From Dehalococcoidia bacterium (GTDB lineage: Bacteria > Chloroflexota > Dehalococcoidia > Lucifugimonadales > Lucifugimonadaceae): DNA of 64,000 nt. Every line of letters starts with the position of its first letter. Positions within the stretch are counted from its first letter, which is position 1. A model generated the notes under the pieces. The model was given only the letters and a program-made list of their open reading frames with translations, searched no databases and was not told the DNA's origin. Positions 27,465 to 36,312 of the stretch are shown in pieces. The DNA is taken from the NCBI GenBank assembly GCA_009693115.1, contig SHXW01000005.1, positions 16,781 through 80,780 of the forward strand, in the 5' to 3' direction. Made by a program: the position numbers and the translations under genes.

Positions 27465-28628
27465 TTGGGCAAGATCAACGTAGCTATCGTCGGCCTTGGG
27501 AACTGCGCATCGTCGCTGGTTCAGGGCGTTTACAAGTACGCTGAGGTTGCCCCGGACGCGCAGGTCCCCGGCATCATGCGCCCGGTGCTGGGCGGCTATC
27601 ACGTGGGCGACATCAATATCGTCGCCGCCTTCGACGTTGACAAAGAGAAGGTCGGGAAGGACATAGGCACGGCGATCTGGGCCGGGCAGAACAATACGGT
27701 CAAGTTCCACGATGTGCCGAAGATGGGCATCAAGGTTGACCGGGGGATGACACACGACGGACTGGGCAAGTACCTGTCCGAGGTCATCGTGAAGGCGGAC
27801 CCGCCAACCGCGGACATCGTGGGCATCTTGCGCGAGCGCAAGGTGGACGTGGTCATCAGCTACCTGCCCGTTGGCTCGAAAGAAGCCACGCACTGGTATG
27901 TGGAGCAGGTGTTGGCCGCAGGGTGCGCTTTCGTGAACTGCATCCCGGAGTTCATCGCCGGGGACCAGACGGGTTACTGGCCAAAGCGGTTCAAGGACAA
28001 GGGTGTCCCGATCGTCGGCGACGACATCAAGTCGCAGGTGGGAGCGACGATCGTCCACCGCATGTTGACGCGCCTCTGGGGAGACCGCGGAGTGCGCCTG
28101 GACCGGACGTACCAGTTGAACTTCGGTGGAAACACTGACTTCCTGAACATGCTGGAACGGGAACGGCTGACTTCCAAGAAGATCTCCAAGACGAACTCGG
28201 TCAAGTCCCAGATGGACCGGGAGATAGAAAAGCAGAACATCCACATCGGCCCGAGCGATTTTGTGCCGTGGCTTCAAGACCGCAAATGGGCATACATACG
28301 CATGGAGGGCACTTCCTTCGGCGATGTGCCGTTGAACCTGGAGCTGAAGCTGGAGGTCCACGATAGCCCGAACTCGGCCGGAGTCGTGATAGACGCGATC
28401 AGGTGCGCCAAGCTCGGGTTGGACCGGAACATCGCTGGGCCGCTCGAAGAGGCGTCGGCGTACTTCATGAAGTCACCGCCGAAGCAGTTCAGAGACGACG
28501 TGGCCCGGAACCGGCTTGATGAGTGGATCGAGAAGAACTCTTCAGCCAGCGGCACGAGACCGGCTCCCGTGAAGGCGGCAAAGACGGCGGCCAGAACGGT
28601 CAGAAAGCCAAAGGCGAAGCAGGTCTGA
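27465..28628 (+). CDS. Inositol-3-phosphate synthase
   Basis: 387 residues starting at TTG 27465, preceded by AGGAG with a good gap. It makes 1L-myo-inositol 1-phosphate from glucose 6-phosphate with [19 protein letters not shown] is the NAD-binding start. [51 protein letters not shown] and [12 protein letters not shown] are signatures of the short actinobacterial/archaeal type. The C-terminal 25 residues are Ala/Lys-rich and probably disordered. It is the first gene of a three-gene set with a PimA-like transferase and a CDP-alcohol phosphatidyltransferase, which fits inositol phospholipid synthesis. Confidence 0.92.
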   Translation: MGKINVAIVGLGNCASSLVQGVYKYAEVAPDAQVPGIMRPVLGGYHVGDINIVAAFDVDKEKVGKDIGTAIWAGQNNTVKFHDVPKMGIKVDRGMTHDGLGKYLSEVIVKADPPTADIVGILRERKVDVVISYLPVGSKEATHWYVEQVLAAGCAFVNCIPEFIAGDQTGYWPKRFKDKGVPIVGDDIKSQVGATIVHRMLTRLWGDRGVRLDRTYQLNFGGNTDFLNMLERERLTSKKISKTNSVKSQMDREIEKQNIHIGPSDFVPWLQDRKWAYIRMEGTSFGDVPLNLELKLEVHDSPNSAGVVIDAIRCAKLGLDRNIAGPLEEASAYFMKSPPKQFRDDVARNRLDEWIEKNSSASGTRPAPVKAAKTAARTVRKPKAKQV

Positions 28629-28874
28629 AACAGAGCGTGTCATGCTGAATTTGTCCCAGCATCGCTCGCTTACCCATCGCCATGCGCAGAGACGGTGTCC
28701 GGCCATCCTGGGCGAATTGCGCGAACACGCGGGCGTGGTTCACCCTGCGGGAGACGGTATTTCAGGCGGTCTGGGGTACGTGGGCTGAGGGATGGGCTCG
28801 GCCTGAAAGACGACAAGGGTGGAGCTTGACCAGCTTGTGAGGACGGGGCCGGAACCCCACCGTGGAGGTTGGAT

Positions 28875-30017
28875 GTGAAGATCGCACTGGTGTCACCGTA
28901 CGATCTTTCGTACCCGGGTGGGGTCACGAGCCACATAGCCGCGCTGGGGCCGGAACTCGCCCGCCGCGGCCACACGGTGAAGATACTTGCGCCGTCCTCG
29001 CCACCCCCGCCAGAGATACCGGGTGTGGAGGTCATCACGTTTGGGCGGTCGGTGCCTGTGCCCACCGCGGGGTCAGTCGCCCGGATTTCCTTCAGCGTGT
29101 GGCAGGAGCCTCGGCTCAAGGCGACTCTAGAGGCAGAGAAGTTTGACGTGGTTCACGTTCATGAGCCGCTCATGCCGTTCTTTTCGATCATGGCGGTGTA
29201 CTCTTCGCCGTCCATGACGGTGGGGACTTTCCACGCCTTCAACGAGGCAGGCGGGCGCGGCTATCAAGTGTGGAAGCCCGTACTGGGCAACCTGGCCGAG
29301 CGCCTGCATGGCCGCATCGCCGTGTCGCAGGTGGCCGGAGACTACGCGAAGAGGTACTTTCCGGGCGATTATGAGATCATCCCAAATGGGATAGAGGTCG
29401 GAATGTTTTCCCGTCCCGCGCCGAAACCGGCGGGGCTGTCTCCGGAAAACATCAACCTGTTATTTGTGGGCAGAGTCGGAGAAAAGCGCAAGGGGCTGCG
29501 TTTCCTGCTCGCCGCGTACAGCACGTTGAAGTGGGAGTACCCAAACCTCCACCTGACCGTGGTCGGACCGGGCGTGCCGGACGCCGACTCATACAGGACC
29601 ATCGGAGAGCGCAACATCCAGGACGTATCGTTCGTGGGGCAGGTATCGCGCACCGAGCTGGTTTCCTATTACCAATGGGCGGACATTTTCTGCACTCCCG
29701 CCACGGGCAAGGAGAGCCTTGGCGTGGTGCTGCTGGAGGCCATGGCGGCCTCAAAGCCGATAGTCGCCACGAACATCCCCGGTTACGCAGGTGTGATCAC
29801 GGACGGGCATGACGGACTGCTTGTTCCTCCGCGTGACGAAAAGGCCCTTGCCGGCGCCATACGCCGGCTGATCGCGGACGCAGCTTTGAGTGAAAGGCTC
29901 GCCCTGGCGGGCAGGCAGACCGTCCGGCAGTATGATTGGGGAGTGGTGGCATCCCGCGTGTTGGACTTTTACGCAGCTACTGCCAGCGGGCGCATCTCCG
30001 CCGCTGCCACGGCCTGA
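28875..30017 (+). CDS. GT4-family glycosyltransferase, PimA-like
   Basis: 380 residues from GTG 28875, which sits 6 bases after GGAGG; a TTG two codons earlier is less well placed. The N-terminal GT-B half starts MKIALVSPYDLSYPGGVTSHI, like mycobacterial PimA (GDP-mannose to phosphatidylinositol). The C-terminal half has FVGRVGEKRKGLRFLLAAY and the nucleotide-sugar Glu motif TGKESLGVVLLEAMAASKPIVA. It lies between inositol-phosphate synthase and a CDP-alcohol phosphatidyltransferase, so mannosylation of phosphatidylinositol is a reasonable prediction, but another glycosyl donor or lipid acceptor cannot be excluded. Membrane-associated at the cytosolic face. Confidence 0.85.
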   Translation: MKIALVSPYDLSYPGGVTSHIAALGPELARRGHTVKILAPSSPPPPEIPGVEVITFGRSVPVPTAGSVARISFSVWQEPRLKATLEAEKFDVVHVHEPLMPFFSIMAVYSSPSMTVGTFHAFNEAGGRGYQVWKPVLGNLAERLHGRIAVSQVAGDYAKRYFPGDYEIIPNGIEVGMFSRPAPKPAGLSPENINLLFVGRVGEKRKGLRFLLAAYSTLKWEYPNLHLTVVGPGVPDADSYRTIGERNIQDVSFVGQVSRTELVSYYQWADIFCTPATGKESLGVVLLEAMAASKPIVATNIPGYAGVITDGHDGLLVPPRDEKALAGAIRRLIADAALSERLALAGRQTVRQYDWGVVASRVLDFYAATASGRISAAATA

Positions 30018-30035
30018 CATCCTTTTGCGATAGCT

Positions 30036-30650
30036 GTGCCATCACTTCAATCCGCCCGTTACGCCCTGCGCGGCGCCGTGGCGAAGTATTTTGAACAGCC
30101 GGCAGCCGCTTTCCTTTCGAAGGTCGGCTTCACGCCAGCGCGTGCCACCCTTGCCGGCTTGGCACTCGCCTGTGCGGGGGCATACTTCGCCGCGACGGGC
30201 CTCTTCTGGCAGGCCGGCCTGCTGAACGCGTTCGGCTCGGTGTTCGATCTGCTCGATGGCGCGATAGCCCGCCGCACGAACACAGTAAGCAAGGCGGGAG
30301 CGCTGCTGGACTCGACGGCGGACAGGGTGGCAGAGGCGGCGATATTCATCGGGCTGGCCTGGTGGTATTCGGGGCTTTACGGTTACGACCACACAGTTAC
30401 GCTCCTGGCGTTCATCGCCTTCGCCGGTTCAATGATGATCAGCTACGTGCGGGCCCGCGCAGAAGGCCTCGGGTTCAAGGGCACGTCCGGCTTCCTGACG
30501 CGCCCTGAGCGCGTGGTCATCGTCACTATCTGCCTGCTCATCAGCCACCCTGAATACGCGCTGTGGATACTCGCGGTTGGGACGCCGCTCAGCGCGCTCC
30601 ACCGTTTCTGGATAGAGTGGCGGAATGCCAGCCGGACGCCCGGCGCCTGA
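30036..30650 (+). CDS. CDP-alcohol phosphatidyltransferase (phosphatidylinositol-phosphate synthase-like)
   Basis: 204 residues from GTG 30036. The complete CDP-AP signature is present: D..DG..AR........G...D...D as DLLDGAIARRTNTVSKAG and ALLDSTADR at about residues 70-97. Around it are about six membrane segments. In actinobacteria the enzyme beside PimA joins CDP-diacylglycerol and inositol 1-phosphate. The neighbouring inositol-phosphate synthase supports that substrate here; phosphatidylglycerophosphate synthase is the main alternative. It follows the glycosyltransferase by 18 bases, an operon. The acyltransferase found between these genes in mycobacteria is absent. Confidence 0.88.
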   Translation: MPSLQSARYALRGAVAKYFEQPAAAFLSKVGFTPARATLAGLALACAGAYFAATGLFWQAGLLNAFGSVFDLLDGAIARRTNTVSKAGALLDSTADRVAEAAIFIGLAWWYSGLYGYDHTVTLLAFIAFAGSMMISYVRARAEGLGFKGTSGFLTRPERVVIVTICLLISHPEYALWILAVGTPLSALHRFWIEWRNASRTPGA

Positions 30651-30891
30651 CCTCTGCGGCCCCGAGATTCCTGTCCGGGCGCCTGCCGCAGACCCGGTGC
30701 CCAGGGCAACAGCCGGAGGCAGGGCCGTCCAGACCGGCCTCTGATGCGTAATACTTATCCACCACCGGGATTTGGCACCGGGCATTGGCACCGGGCTTTC
30801 GCCCTCTCTGCGCTGGCTCAGATGGATTTCTACCCACACCCATGGCCCTCTCCCTCCAGATAGAGGGAACGTAAGCATCATCTCCGTTCTT

Positions 30892-32358
30892 ATGCGACAC
30901 ATCTTTACAAGAAGACTCTCGCTCATGGCCGTCGCCATGGCCGCGGTGAGCGTTGTGTTTTTATCGTCCGGCCGCGTGACGCTGGCCGGAGGCCCGGTAC
31001 AGGAGACCGCGGATGGGGCGATCAAGTTGCTCTCATCGGGCGCGGAGAGCCGGTTCCCGGACGCCGTCCGGTTCTTCGCAGAAGTCGAAAGCGTAAATGG
31101 CATTCAGGACATCAGGGTCAACTTTTCTGAGGGCGCGCGCGGAGTCGGGCAGTACAACTACATAGACCTGCCCAAAGGCGCCATCGGCCTTGTAAGTGGT
31201 GAATTCCTTCAGAAGATCAACACGCCGGACAGGTACATGCCGCCGGGGTCGCGGGTGAGATTCAATTTTGAGATTACGGACAAGGCCGGGAACAAGCTGA
31301 CCAGCGACAAGAGGGAGATCATAGTCACGGACGGACGGCCCAAATTCAAATGGGAAACGGTCACACAAGGCCCGATCACCGTCTACTACTCCGGTCCAAT
31401 ACAGACGCGCGCAGAAAGGCTGGCCGTGGCAGCCAACGCGGTGTTGAAAAAGATGGCGCCTGTGACTGGGGCGGAGACTGTGACGCCCGTCACGATCACA
31501 CTCTATGCGAATAATGCGGACATGATCGGCGCGATCCAGACATCCTCCGCCGCCGCGGCGCGTGAACTGATTACGGAAGGCCAGGCCTTTGCCGCAAACA
31601 ACGTTGTGCTGGTGCTGGCAGGCAACCGGGACATCGGATCCGTATCGCATGAACTGACGCATGTGCTTGTCGGGCGGGCCGCCGGGCTGGGGACGTTTGT
31701 GCCGACGTGGCTCAACGAGGGGCTGGCCGAGTACGGGAACCTGGATCCGGGCGTCTCCTATGACCGTTTCCTAGAGTGGGGAGTGGACACCAACAGGATC
31801 ACGCCACTCTGGAAGCTGGGGTCGTTCCCCGGGGACCCGAACCTGATCATCCTCTCGTATGGGCAGGCGCGCAGCGTGGTGAACTACATGGTCACGAAGT
31901 ACGGCCCGGAGAAGATGGCAAAACTGCTCGCCGCACTCGGAGAGGCAAGGCCCATCGAGATGGCAATGCAGCAGACCTACGGCCTGGGCCTCCGCCAGCT
32001 CGACGTCGAGTGGCGCCAACACGTGGGCGCCGACCCGTACGTAGAGCCGACGCCGGCTCCCACGCCCACGCCCGGCAGGCAGGCAACCCGGGTATCTCCG
32101 ACTCTCGCTCCGTACAGCCTGACGCCGCAGGCGGGGGATGTCCCGACAGCGGCTCCCACGGCTACCGTGCCGTCCGCTGCGGACACGCCAGTGCCATCGC
32201 CAGCGCCGGAGGAGACCACCGCTGCGAAGCCAGGTGGAGGGTGCAGCAGGTCTTCTCGAGGCGGTGTCGAGGCTTCCTCGATTGGTGGGCTGCTCGCGCT
32301 GGCGGGAATTGCCGGGTACAGGTCCACGCGTCGGCGCAGGAACCAGCCGCCTACCTGA
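30892..32358 (+). CDS. Membrane-anchored peptidase MA family metalloprotease (gluzincin)
   Basis: 488 residues from ATG 30892. An N-terminal signal segment (about residues 8-30) leads to a beta-rich domain, then the metalloprotease core: HELTH at residues 253-257 (HExxH) with the downstream ligand Glu in WLNEGLAEYGN (about 276-280). Next come a Pro/Thr-rich stalk (TPAPTPTPGRQ...) and a C-terminal membrane helix followed by RRRRN, an LPxTG-less wall/membrane anchor pattern. So the catalytic domain faces outward and is tethered at the C-terminus. The substrate is unknown. The last 8 bases overlap the convergent amidohydrolase gene. Confidence 0.85.
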   Translation: MRHIFTRRLSLMAVAMAAVSVVFLSSGRVTLAGGPVQETADGAIKLLSSGAESRFPDAVRFFAEVESVNGIQDIRVNFSEGARGVGQYNYIDLPKGAIGLVSGEFLQKINTPDRYMPPGSRVRFNFEITDKAGNKLTSDKREIIVTDGRPKFKWETVTQGPITVYYSGPIQTRAERLAVAANAVLKKMAPVTGAETVTPVTITLYANNADMIGAIQTSSAAAARELITEGQAFAANNVVLVLAGNRDIGSVSHELTHVLVGRAAGLGTFVPTWLNEGLAEYGNLDPGVSYDRFLEWGVDTNRITPLWKLGSFPGDPNLIILSYGQARSVVNYMVTKYGPEKMAKLLAALGEARPIEMAMQQTYGLGLRQLDVEWRQHVGADPYVEPTPAPTPTPGRQATRVSPTLAPYSLTPQAGDVPTAAPTATVPSAADTPVPSPAPEETTAAKPGGGCSRSSRGGVEASSIGGLLALAGIAGYRSTRRRRNQPPT

Positions 32359-33208
32359 CCGGCCGCGCCCTGTCCAACAAGCCCTTCAGAGTCCCGCCGA
32401 GTATCGCCTTCCTGTCCACCTCGCTGATGAAGCCGCAGTGAGCGCGGAACGCCTCGAGTGACTGCCTGTACGTCATGTATGACATGACCGGCGGGTAGTC
32501 CGAGCCCCAGCACATCCTGGCTCCGAACTTCTCGTAGGCCGCCTTATACACCCAGTGTGTGTCACGGTACGGAAAGTCCCAGTGGCGTTCCCGCCCCTGC
32601 AGGTAGCCGAACCCGGAAAGCTTCAAGTAGATGTTCGGCAGCTTTGCCGATTCGAGCACGTTGTTCAGGTCAGGGTGCGGCGCTGGCTCGTGCGCTGAAA
32701 GCGAGCTCATGTGGTGGCAGAGGATGGGGACGTCCGGGAACCTCTCCGCCACCTTGCGCAGCACATCCTGGTGGCGCGGGCGGCAGGCGATGCTTGCAAT
32801 GAGTTTCAGTTCGGAGGCGGTCCGCCAGAAGGCCGTGCCATCAGGCGAGAGGAACCATGAGGCGTCGTCCTCGGATGCGATGTACTGCGTGAAGCCCTTC
32901 ATGGGCCACTTTGTCGCCGCCTCTTCAAGCCGCTTCGCTGCGCCCTTCGTGTGATAGGTCGGCGACCAGAACGAGTCTATGTCCGCCCATTGGTCCAGCT
33001 TGTCCGGCCAGCGGCGGACGGCGGCTGCGATGTAGTCGTTGTTGTCCCAGTTGCCCCAGATTGCCGCGGTCGTGATCGTGGCGCGGTCAACGCCGTTCCC
33101 GTCCATTGCGTGCAGGAGCATCTCCACCATGCCGCGGGAATCCGGGTCCGGCACAGCGGGCAGGTAGGGCCAGTGACGCCATGCGTGGCAATGAGAATCA
33201 ATGATCAT
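32351..33208 (-). CDS. Amidohydrolase 2 family TIM-barrel protein
   Basis: 285 residues from ATG 33208, chosen because MIIDSHCHAW is the classical start carrying the HxH metal site. FPDVPILCHHMSS and MCWGSDYPPVMSY (the late Asp ligand) complete the amidohydrolase-2/ACMSD-like signature. Such enzymes hydrolyse lactones or amides or decarboxylate aromatic and dicarboxylic acids; the substrate cannot be told. The gene overlaps the end of the peptidase MA gene by 8 bases in tail-to-tail arrangement. Other catabolic-type enzymes in the window (acid-sugar dehydratase, RraA-like, Ldh-type) fit a heterotroph using diverse organic acids. Confidence 0.85.
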   Translation of the reverse strand: MIIDSHCHAWRHWPYLPAVPDPDSRGMVEMLLHAMDGNGVDRATITTAAIWGNWDNNDYIAAAVRRWPDKLDQWADIDSFWSPTYHTKGAAKRLEEAATKWPMKGFTQYIASEDDASWFLSPDGTAFWRTASELKLIASIACRPRHQDVLRKVAERFPDVPILCHHMSSLSAHEPAPHPDLNNVLESAKLPNIYLKLSGFGYLQGRERHWDFPYRDTHWVYKAAYEKFGARMCWGSDYPPVMSYMTYRQSLEAFRAHCGFISEVDRKAILGGTLKGLLDRARPVR

Positions 33209-33392
33209 GGGCGTGTATCCGCAGGCTCCACAGCGGGCCGGTCTCGCCCGTTTCCGACGGGCTTTATCTGCGCACAGGGCTGCAATCGTAACTGACGAGA
33301 GAGCCCCTCGTGCGCGCCGTCCCTTTCGGACGCCGGCACCTGTGCCACCCCTCGATACCAGTGCGGCATCTGTGCCGACTGTGGACACCAGA

Positions 33393-33416
33393 GGGTGTAA
33401 CGGGGGTGATACACCC
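33393..33416. promoter_or_regulatory. Inverted repeat upstream of the ammonium transporter gene
   Basis: GGGTGTA and TACACCC are perfect 7-bp arms separated by 10 bases, about 80 bases before the amt start. A CATAAT at 33442-33447 may be a -10 element. The arms could form an operator or an mRNA hairpin; no known nitrogen regulator site (GlnR, NtcA, sigma-54) is matched. Confidence 0.35.
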
Positions 33417-33493
33417 ACGCAACAAATTCGAAACATTCAGGCCATAATGTCGCTGTCAATGACCTGATGGGATACGACACAAGGAGGGTACAT

Positions 33494-34768
33494 ATGCCTG
33501 CGGGAATTGACAGCGGATCTACAGCATGGATGCTCGCCGCGACCGCTCTCGTGCTGTTCATGACGCCCGGTCTTGCCTTCTTCTACGGAGGGCTGGTGCG
33601 CCAGAAGAACGTAGTGAGCACGATCATGTACAGCTTCATCGCCATGGCGGTGGTGAGCGTAATCTGGGTGCTCTGGGGATACAGCCTGGCCTTCGGCCCA
33701 GGCGGCAAATTCATCGGTGACCTCAGTTTCCTGGGCTTCAAGGGCGTGGGCGCGGCCCCGCTCAGTCTGCCGGGCACCGTGGGCGCAGACGGCGCGCCGC
33801 TTTATGCGATCCCGCACACCGCCTACGCCATCTTCCAGATGATGTTCGCGGTGATCACGCCGGCCCTGATCACGGGCGCGTTCGCAGAGCGGTTCAAGTT
33901 CAAGACGTACCTCGTCTTCCTCGTCCTCTGGATCACGTTCGTTTACGCTCCGATAGCGCACTGGGTCTGGGCTGGCAACGGCTGGCTCTTCGGCATGGGA
34001 GCGCTGGACTTCGCGGGCGGGACTGTCGTACACGTGAACGCAGGTGTCGCGGCGGTCGTGGCTGCGTGGCTCGTCGGCAAGAGGCGCAACCCCGGCGCCG
34101 AGCCGCACAACGTGCCGTTCGTGGTGTTGGGCGCGGGCATCCTGTGGGTTGGCTGGTTTGGGTTCAACGCCGGGAGCGGCCTACTTGCCAATGGGCAGGC
34201 GGTGAATGCATTCCTGGTTACGAACACGGCGGCTGCGGTGGCGGCTCTCGTTTGGGCGCTGCTTTCCTACGCCCACTCTAAGAAGATGAGTGCGATAGGC
34301 GTGGCTTCCGGCGCGGTGGCCGGCCTCGTGGCGATCACCCCTGCCTCCGGCTACGTTGGCCCGATGGGCGCGATGGCGATTGGCCTCGGAGCCGGCGTGC
34401 TGTGCTTCTACGCGGTGCGCCTGCGGCCGAAGCTGAAGCTTGACGACGCTCTTGATGTGGCCGCGGTGCACGGCATTGGCGGCATATGGGGCGCGATAGC
34501 GACGGGCATCTTCGCCACAGCCGCCATCAGCGGTTTCACGCCTCCCGCCGGGGACGGTCTCATCAACGGTAATGCCGCGCAGGTCTGGGTGCAGGTCAGG
34601 GCGGTGCTCGCGACGATGGGCTATTCGTTCATTGTCACGTTCATCATCCTGAAGGTCCTGGACAAGATCCCCGGCCTGGGCCTTCGTGCCTCGGAGAAGG
34701 CTGAGGATGACGGCCTGGACATAGCCGAGCATGGCGAGCGCGCCTACGTGAGGGACGGCGCGGACTAG
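33494..34768 (+). CDS. amt: Ammonium transporter (Amt family)
   Basis: 424 residues from ATG 33494 with a strong AAGGAGG. Eleven hydrophobic segments. Family signatures: ALVLFMTPGLAFFYGGLVRQKN in helix 1, then FAGGTVVHVNAGVAAVVAA (the helix-5 D-x-A-G-G-x-V-V-H block, with Asp preserved in ALDFAGG and the pore His) and AAVHGIGGIWGAIATG (second pore His). No cleaved signal is evident. It conducts ammonium into the cell. The PII gene 134 bases downstream is the usual partner that plugs the Amt pore under nitrogen excess. Confidence 0.95.
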   Translation: MPAGIDSGSTAWMLAATALVLFMTPGLAFFYGGLVRQKNVVSTIMYSFIAMAVVSVIWVLWGYSLAFGPGGKFIGDLSFLGFKGVGAAPLSLPGTVGADGAPLYAIPHTAYAIFQMMFAVITPALITGAFAERFKFKTYLVFLVLWITFVYAPIAHWVWAGNGWLFGMGALDFAGGTVVHVNAGVAAVVAAWLVGKRRNPGAEPHNVPFVVLGAGILWVGWFGFNAGSGLLANGQAVNAFLVTNTAAAVAALVWALLSYAHSKKMSAIGVASGAVAGLVAITPASGYVGPMGAMAIGLGAGVLCFYAVRLRPKLKLDDALDVAAVHGIGGIWGAIATGIFATAAISGFTPPAGDGLINGNAAQVWVQVRAVLATMGYSFIVTFIILKVLDKIPGLGLRASEKAEDDGLDIAEHGERAYVRDGAD

Positions 34769-34784
34769 TTGGAAACACTCATCC

Positions 34785-34830
34785 CCTCCCCTTCTGGCGG
34801 CGCGTTAGCCCGCCGGGATGGGAGGGGACG
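34785..34830. repeat. Imperfect GC-rich palindrome between amt and the PII gene
   Basis: The halves TCCCCTCCC and GGGAGGGGA flank a GC-rich loop with its own GCGGC/GCCGC-like pairing. It belongs to the same palindrome type as 3309-3334 and 9036-9060 and may modulate readthrough into the PII gene. Confidence 0.45.
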
Positions 34831-34902
34831 GACGGGGACACAACCAGGGCTTGCCCGCACCGGGCTGGCGCCCGGTAGCGCTTTCACGGGAGGAGCAATC
34901 AC

Positions 34903-35256
34903 ATGGTCAAGATAGAGGCGATCGTCAGGCCGGAACGCATCAACCTCGTTGTGTCGGCCATAGAGGCGGCGGGGTGCCGCGGCTATCACTTCGAAAACGT
35001 GACGGGCCGCGGCCAGCAGGGTGGCATCGAGGTCTTCACGGGCCGGGGCGGGGCCACTACGACTCGCACCGCACTGCCCAAGACCCTGCTTGTCACGGTG
35101 GTCGAGGACAAGGACAAGGACAAGATCGTCAAGGCGATCATCGACGCAGCCCGGTCCTCAGGGGCGGGCGCGATAGGTGATGGAAAGATCTTCATTTCGC
35201 CCGTGAGCGAAGTGATCCGGGTGCGCACCGGCGAAAAGAACTCGGCGGCGCTTTAG
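34903..35256 (+). CDS. PII-family nitrogen regulatory protein with atypical T-loop
   Basis: 117 residues from ATG 34903 with GGAGGAG upstream. The family core is clear: MVKIEAIVRPERINLV, ALPKTLLVTVVEDKD, the ATP-binding B-loop AGAIGDGKIFISPV and the C-loop IRVRTGE. The T-loop between residues 36 and 60 (GRGQQGG...TTTRTALPK) is two residues longer than in E. coli GlnB and has no Tyr at the RGAEY uridylylation position, only Gly/Ala/Thr. So control by uridylylation is unlikely; adenylate/2-oxoglutarate sensing may persist. Placed right after amt, it is expected to gate that transporter. Confidence 0.88.
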   Translation: MVKIEAIVRPERINLVVSAIEAAGCRGYHFENVTGRGQQGGIEVFTGRGGATTTRTALPKTLLVTVVEDKDKDKIVKAIIDAARSSGAGAIGDGKIFISPVSEVIRVRTGEKNSAAL

Positions 35257-35374
35257 TAGCTGTTCCGAAATTCCCTCTCCCACCAGGAGAGGTTTGAGGG
35301 TGAGGGCTTTAACCTGAGCCCGCGCCCGTGATTCGGGACCGCCTCGATGCCCAGCCGTAGGAATGAAAAGTGCC

Positions 35375-35401
35375 GGGGCCCCGATCTAATCGGGGCCCCT
35401 T
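35375..35401 (+). terminator. Hairpin terminator after the amt-PII unit
   Basis: GGGGCCCCGAT cta ATCGGGGCCCC is a perfect 11-bp stem (35375-35399) with 3-base loop, followed by TT. The T-run is weak, but position, about 120 bases past the PII stop and before the tRNA cluster, suits a terminator. Confidence 0.6.
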
Positions 35402-35475
35402 GCCTGTTACGGCCTCAGCGCGCCCTGCCAATGCCGCAGGTGGCGATTTCTGTCCGAAGCGTTCGGCTGGCTCGT

Positions 35476-35505
35476 TTGTGCCTGTCATGCCGGGCGCGGT
35501 ATGAT
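35476..35505 (+). promoter_or_regulatory. Possible promoter of the tRNA-Trp/Leu/Cys cluster
   Basis: TTGTGC (35476-35481), an 18-base spacer and TATGAT (35500-35505), about 58 bases before the tRNA-Trp gene. Both hexamers resemble the vegetative consensus. Confidence 0.4.
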
Positions 35506-35562
35506 TCCAGTCAGGGCAGTCCGTCTGATTGACCAGAAGACAGGCGTGCTGCGGTGCGGCGT

Positions 35563-35639
35563 AGGAGCGTAGCTCAGTTGGCTAGAGCGGCGGTCTCCAA
35601 AACCGCAGGCCGGGGGTTCGAGCCCCTCCGCTCCTGCCA
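35563..35639 (+). tRNA. tRNA-Trp (anticodon CCA)
   Basis: 77 bases with encoded CCA. Acceptor AGGAGCG/CGCTCCT, discriminator G, anticodon stem GCGGT/ACCGC with loop CTCCAAA, T-arm GGGGG TTCGAGC CCCTC. First of three tRNA genes in a row. Confidence 0.93.
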
Positions 35640-35760
35640 CCTCGCCCACCATGTGCCCCAGGCGGGGCTGACGGTCGCGACCGTGCGCGTGCTAGCCCGT
35701 GCTGGACGGGCTAGCACGAGAACATGCCGCTGAACAGGCGGCCCGTGACTTCCAGCAACC

Positions 35761-35847
35761 GCCGAGGTGTTGAAATGGTAGACAAGCAGCGTTGAGGGCG
35801 CTGTGTCCGTTAAGGGCGTGCGGGTTCGAGTCCCGCCCTCGGCACCA
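35761..35847 (+). tRNA. tRNA-Leu (anticodon GAG)
   Basis: 87 bases with encoded CCA and a long class II variable arm. Acceptor GCCGAGG/CCTCGGC, discriminator A, anticodon stem CAGCG/CGCTG with loop TTGAGGG, T-loop GTTCGAGT. Confidence 0.93.
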
Positions 35848-35929
35848 ACTTCACATGCCAGCTCCTGCCCTTCAGGGGAGGCGGGTCAGGGATGGGTGAA
35901 ACTCCTGACAGCAAGCTCCCATAACCTGG

Positions 35930-36006
35930 GGCGACGTAGCCAAGTGGTCTAAGGCAGGGGTCTGCAAAACCCCGATTCGGCGGTTCGAATCCGCCCGTCG
36001 CCTCCA
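35930..36006 (+). tRNA. tRNA-Cys (anticodon GCA)
   Basis: 77 bases with encoded CCA. Acceptor GGCGACG/CGTCGCC, discriminator U as expected for Cys, anticodon stem GGGGT/ACCCC with loop CTGCAAA. It closes the tRNA cluster and is followed by a strong terminator. Confidence 0.93.
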
Positions 36007-36020
36007 AACTCGGTTCGAAC

Positions 36021-36049
36021 AAGGGCCGGAGCTTTGCTCCGGCCCTTTC
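36021..36049 (+). terminator. Intrinsic terminator of the tRNA cluster
   Basis: AAGGGCCGGAGC ttt GCTCCGGCCCTT is a perfect 12-bp stem followed by TTCC. The stem core is the same AGGGCCGGAG sequence used behind tRNA-Pro at 18842-18866. Confidence 0.75.
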
Positions 36050-36312
36050 CGTTTGGCGGATAGATGGCAACCAGGCGATTGACCGCGCTTTGAACCCAAG
36101 AGGGGAGGATCGCCCTCGGTAGGCGCTTTGCAACAGCGCAGCCGGCCGACGTGACGCTGTCAGCCATGTCGCATGGCGAGGTGTGCGCTTTCGGCCCGGA
36201 TATGTTGCAGGACTGTCGGTCTGGCCCGGAGTTGGACGCGTATCGCGCCGCTCACCCTTTGGGGCCGCGATGCGGCCGGATGGGCACTGGAAACGAACCC
36301 CTTGCGGGTCGT

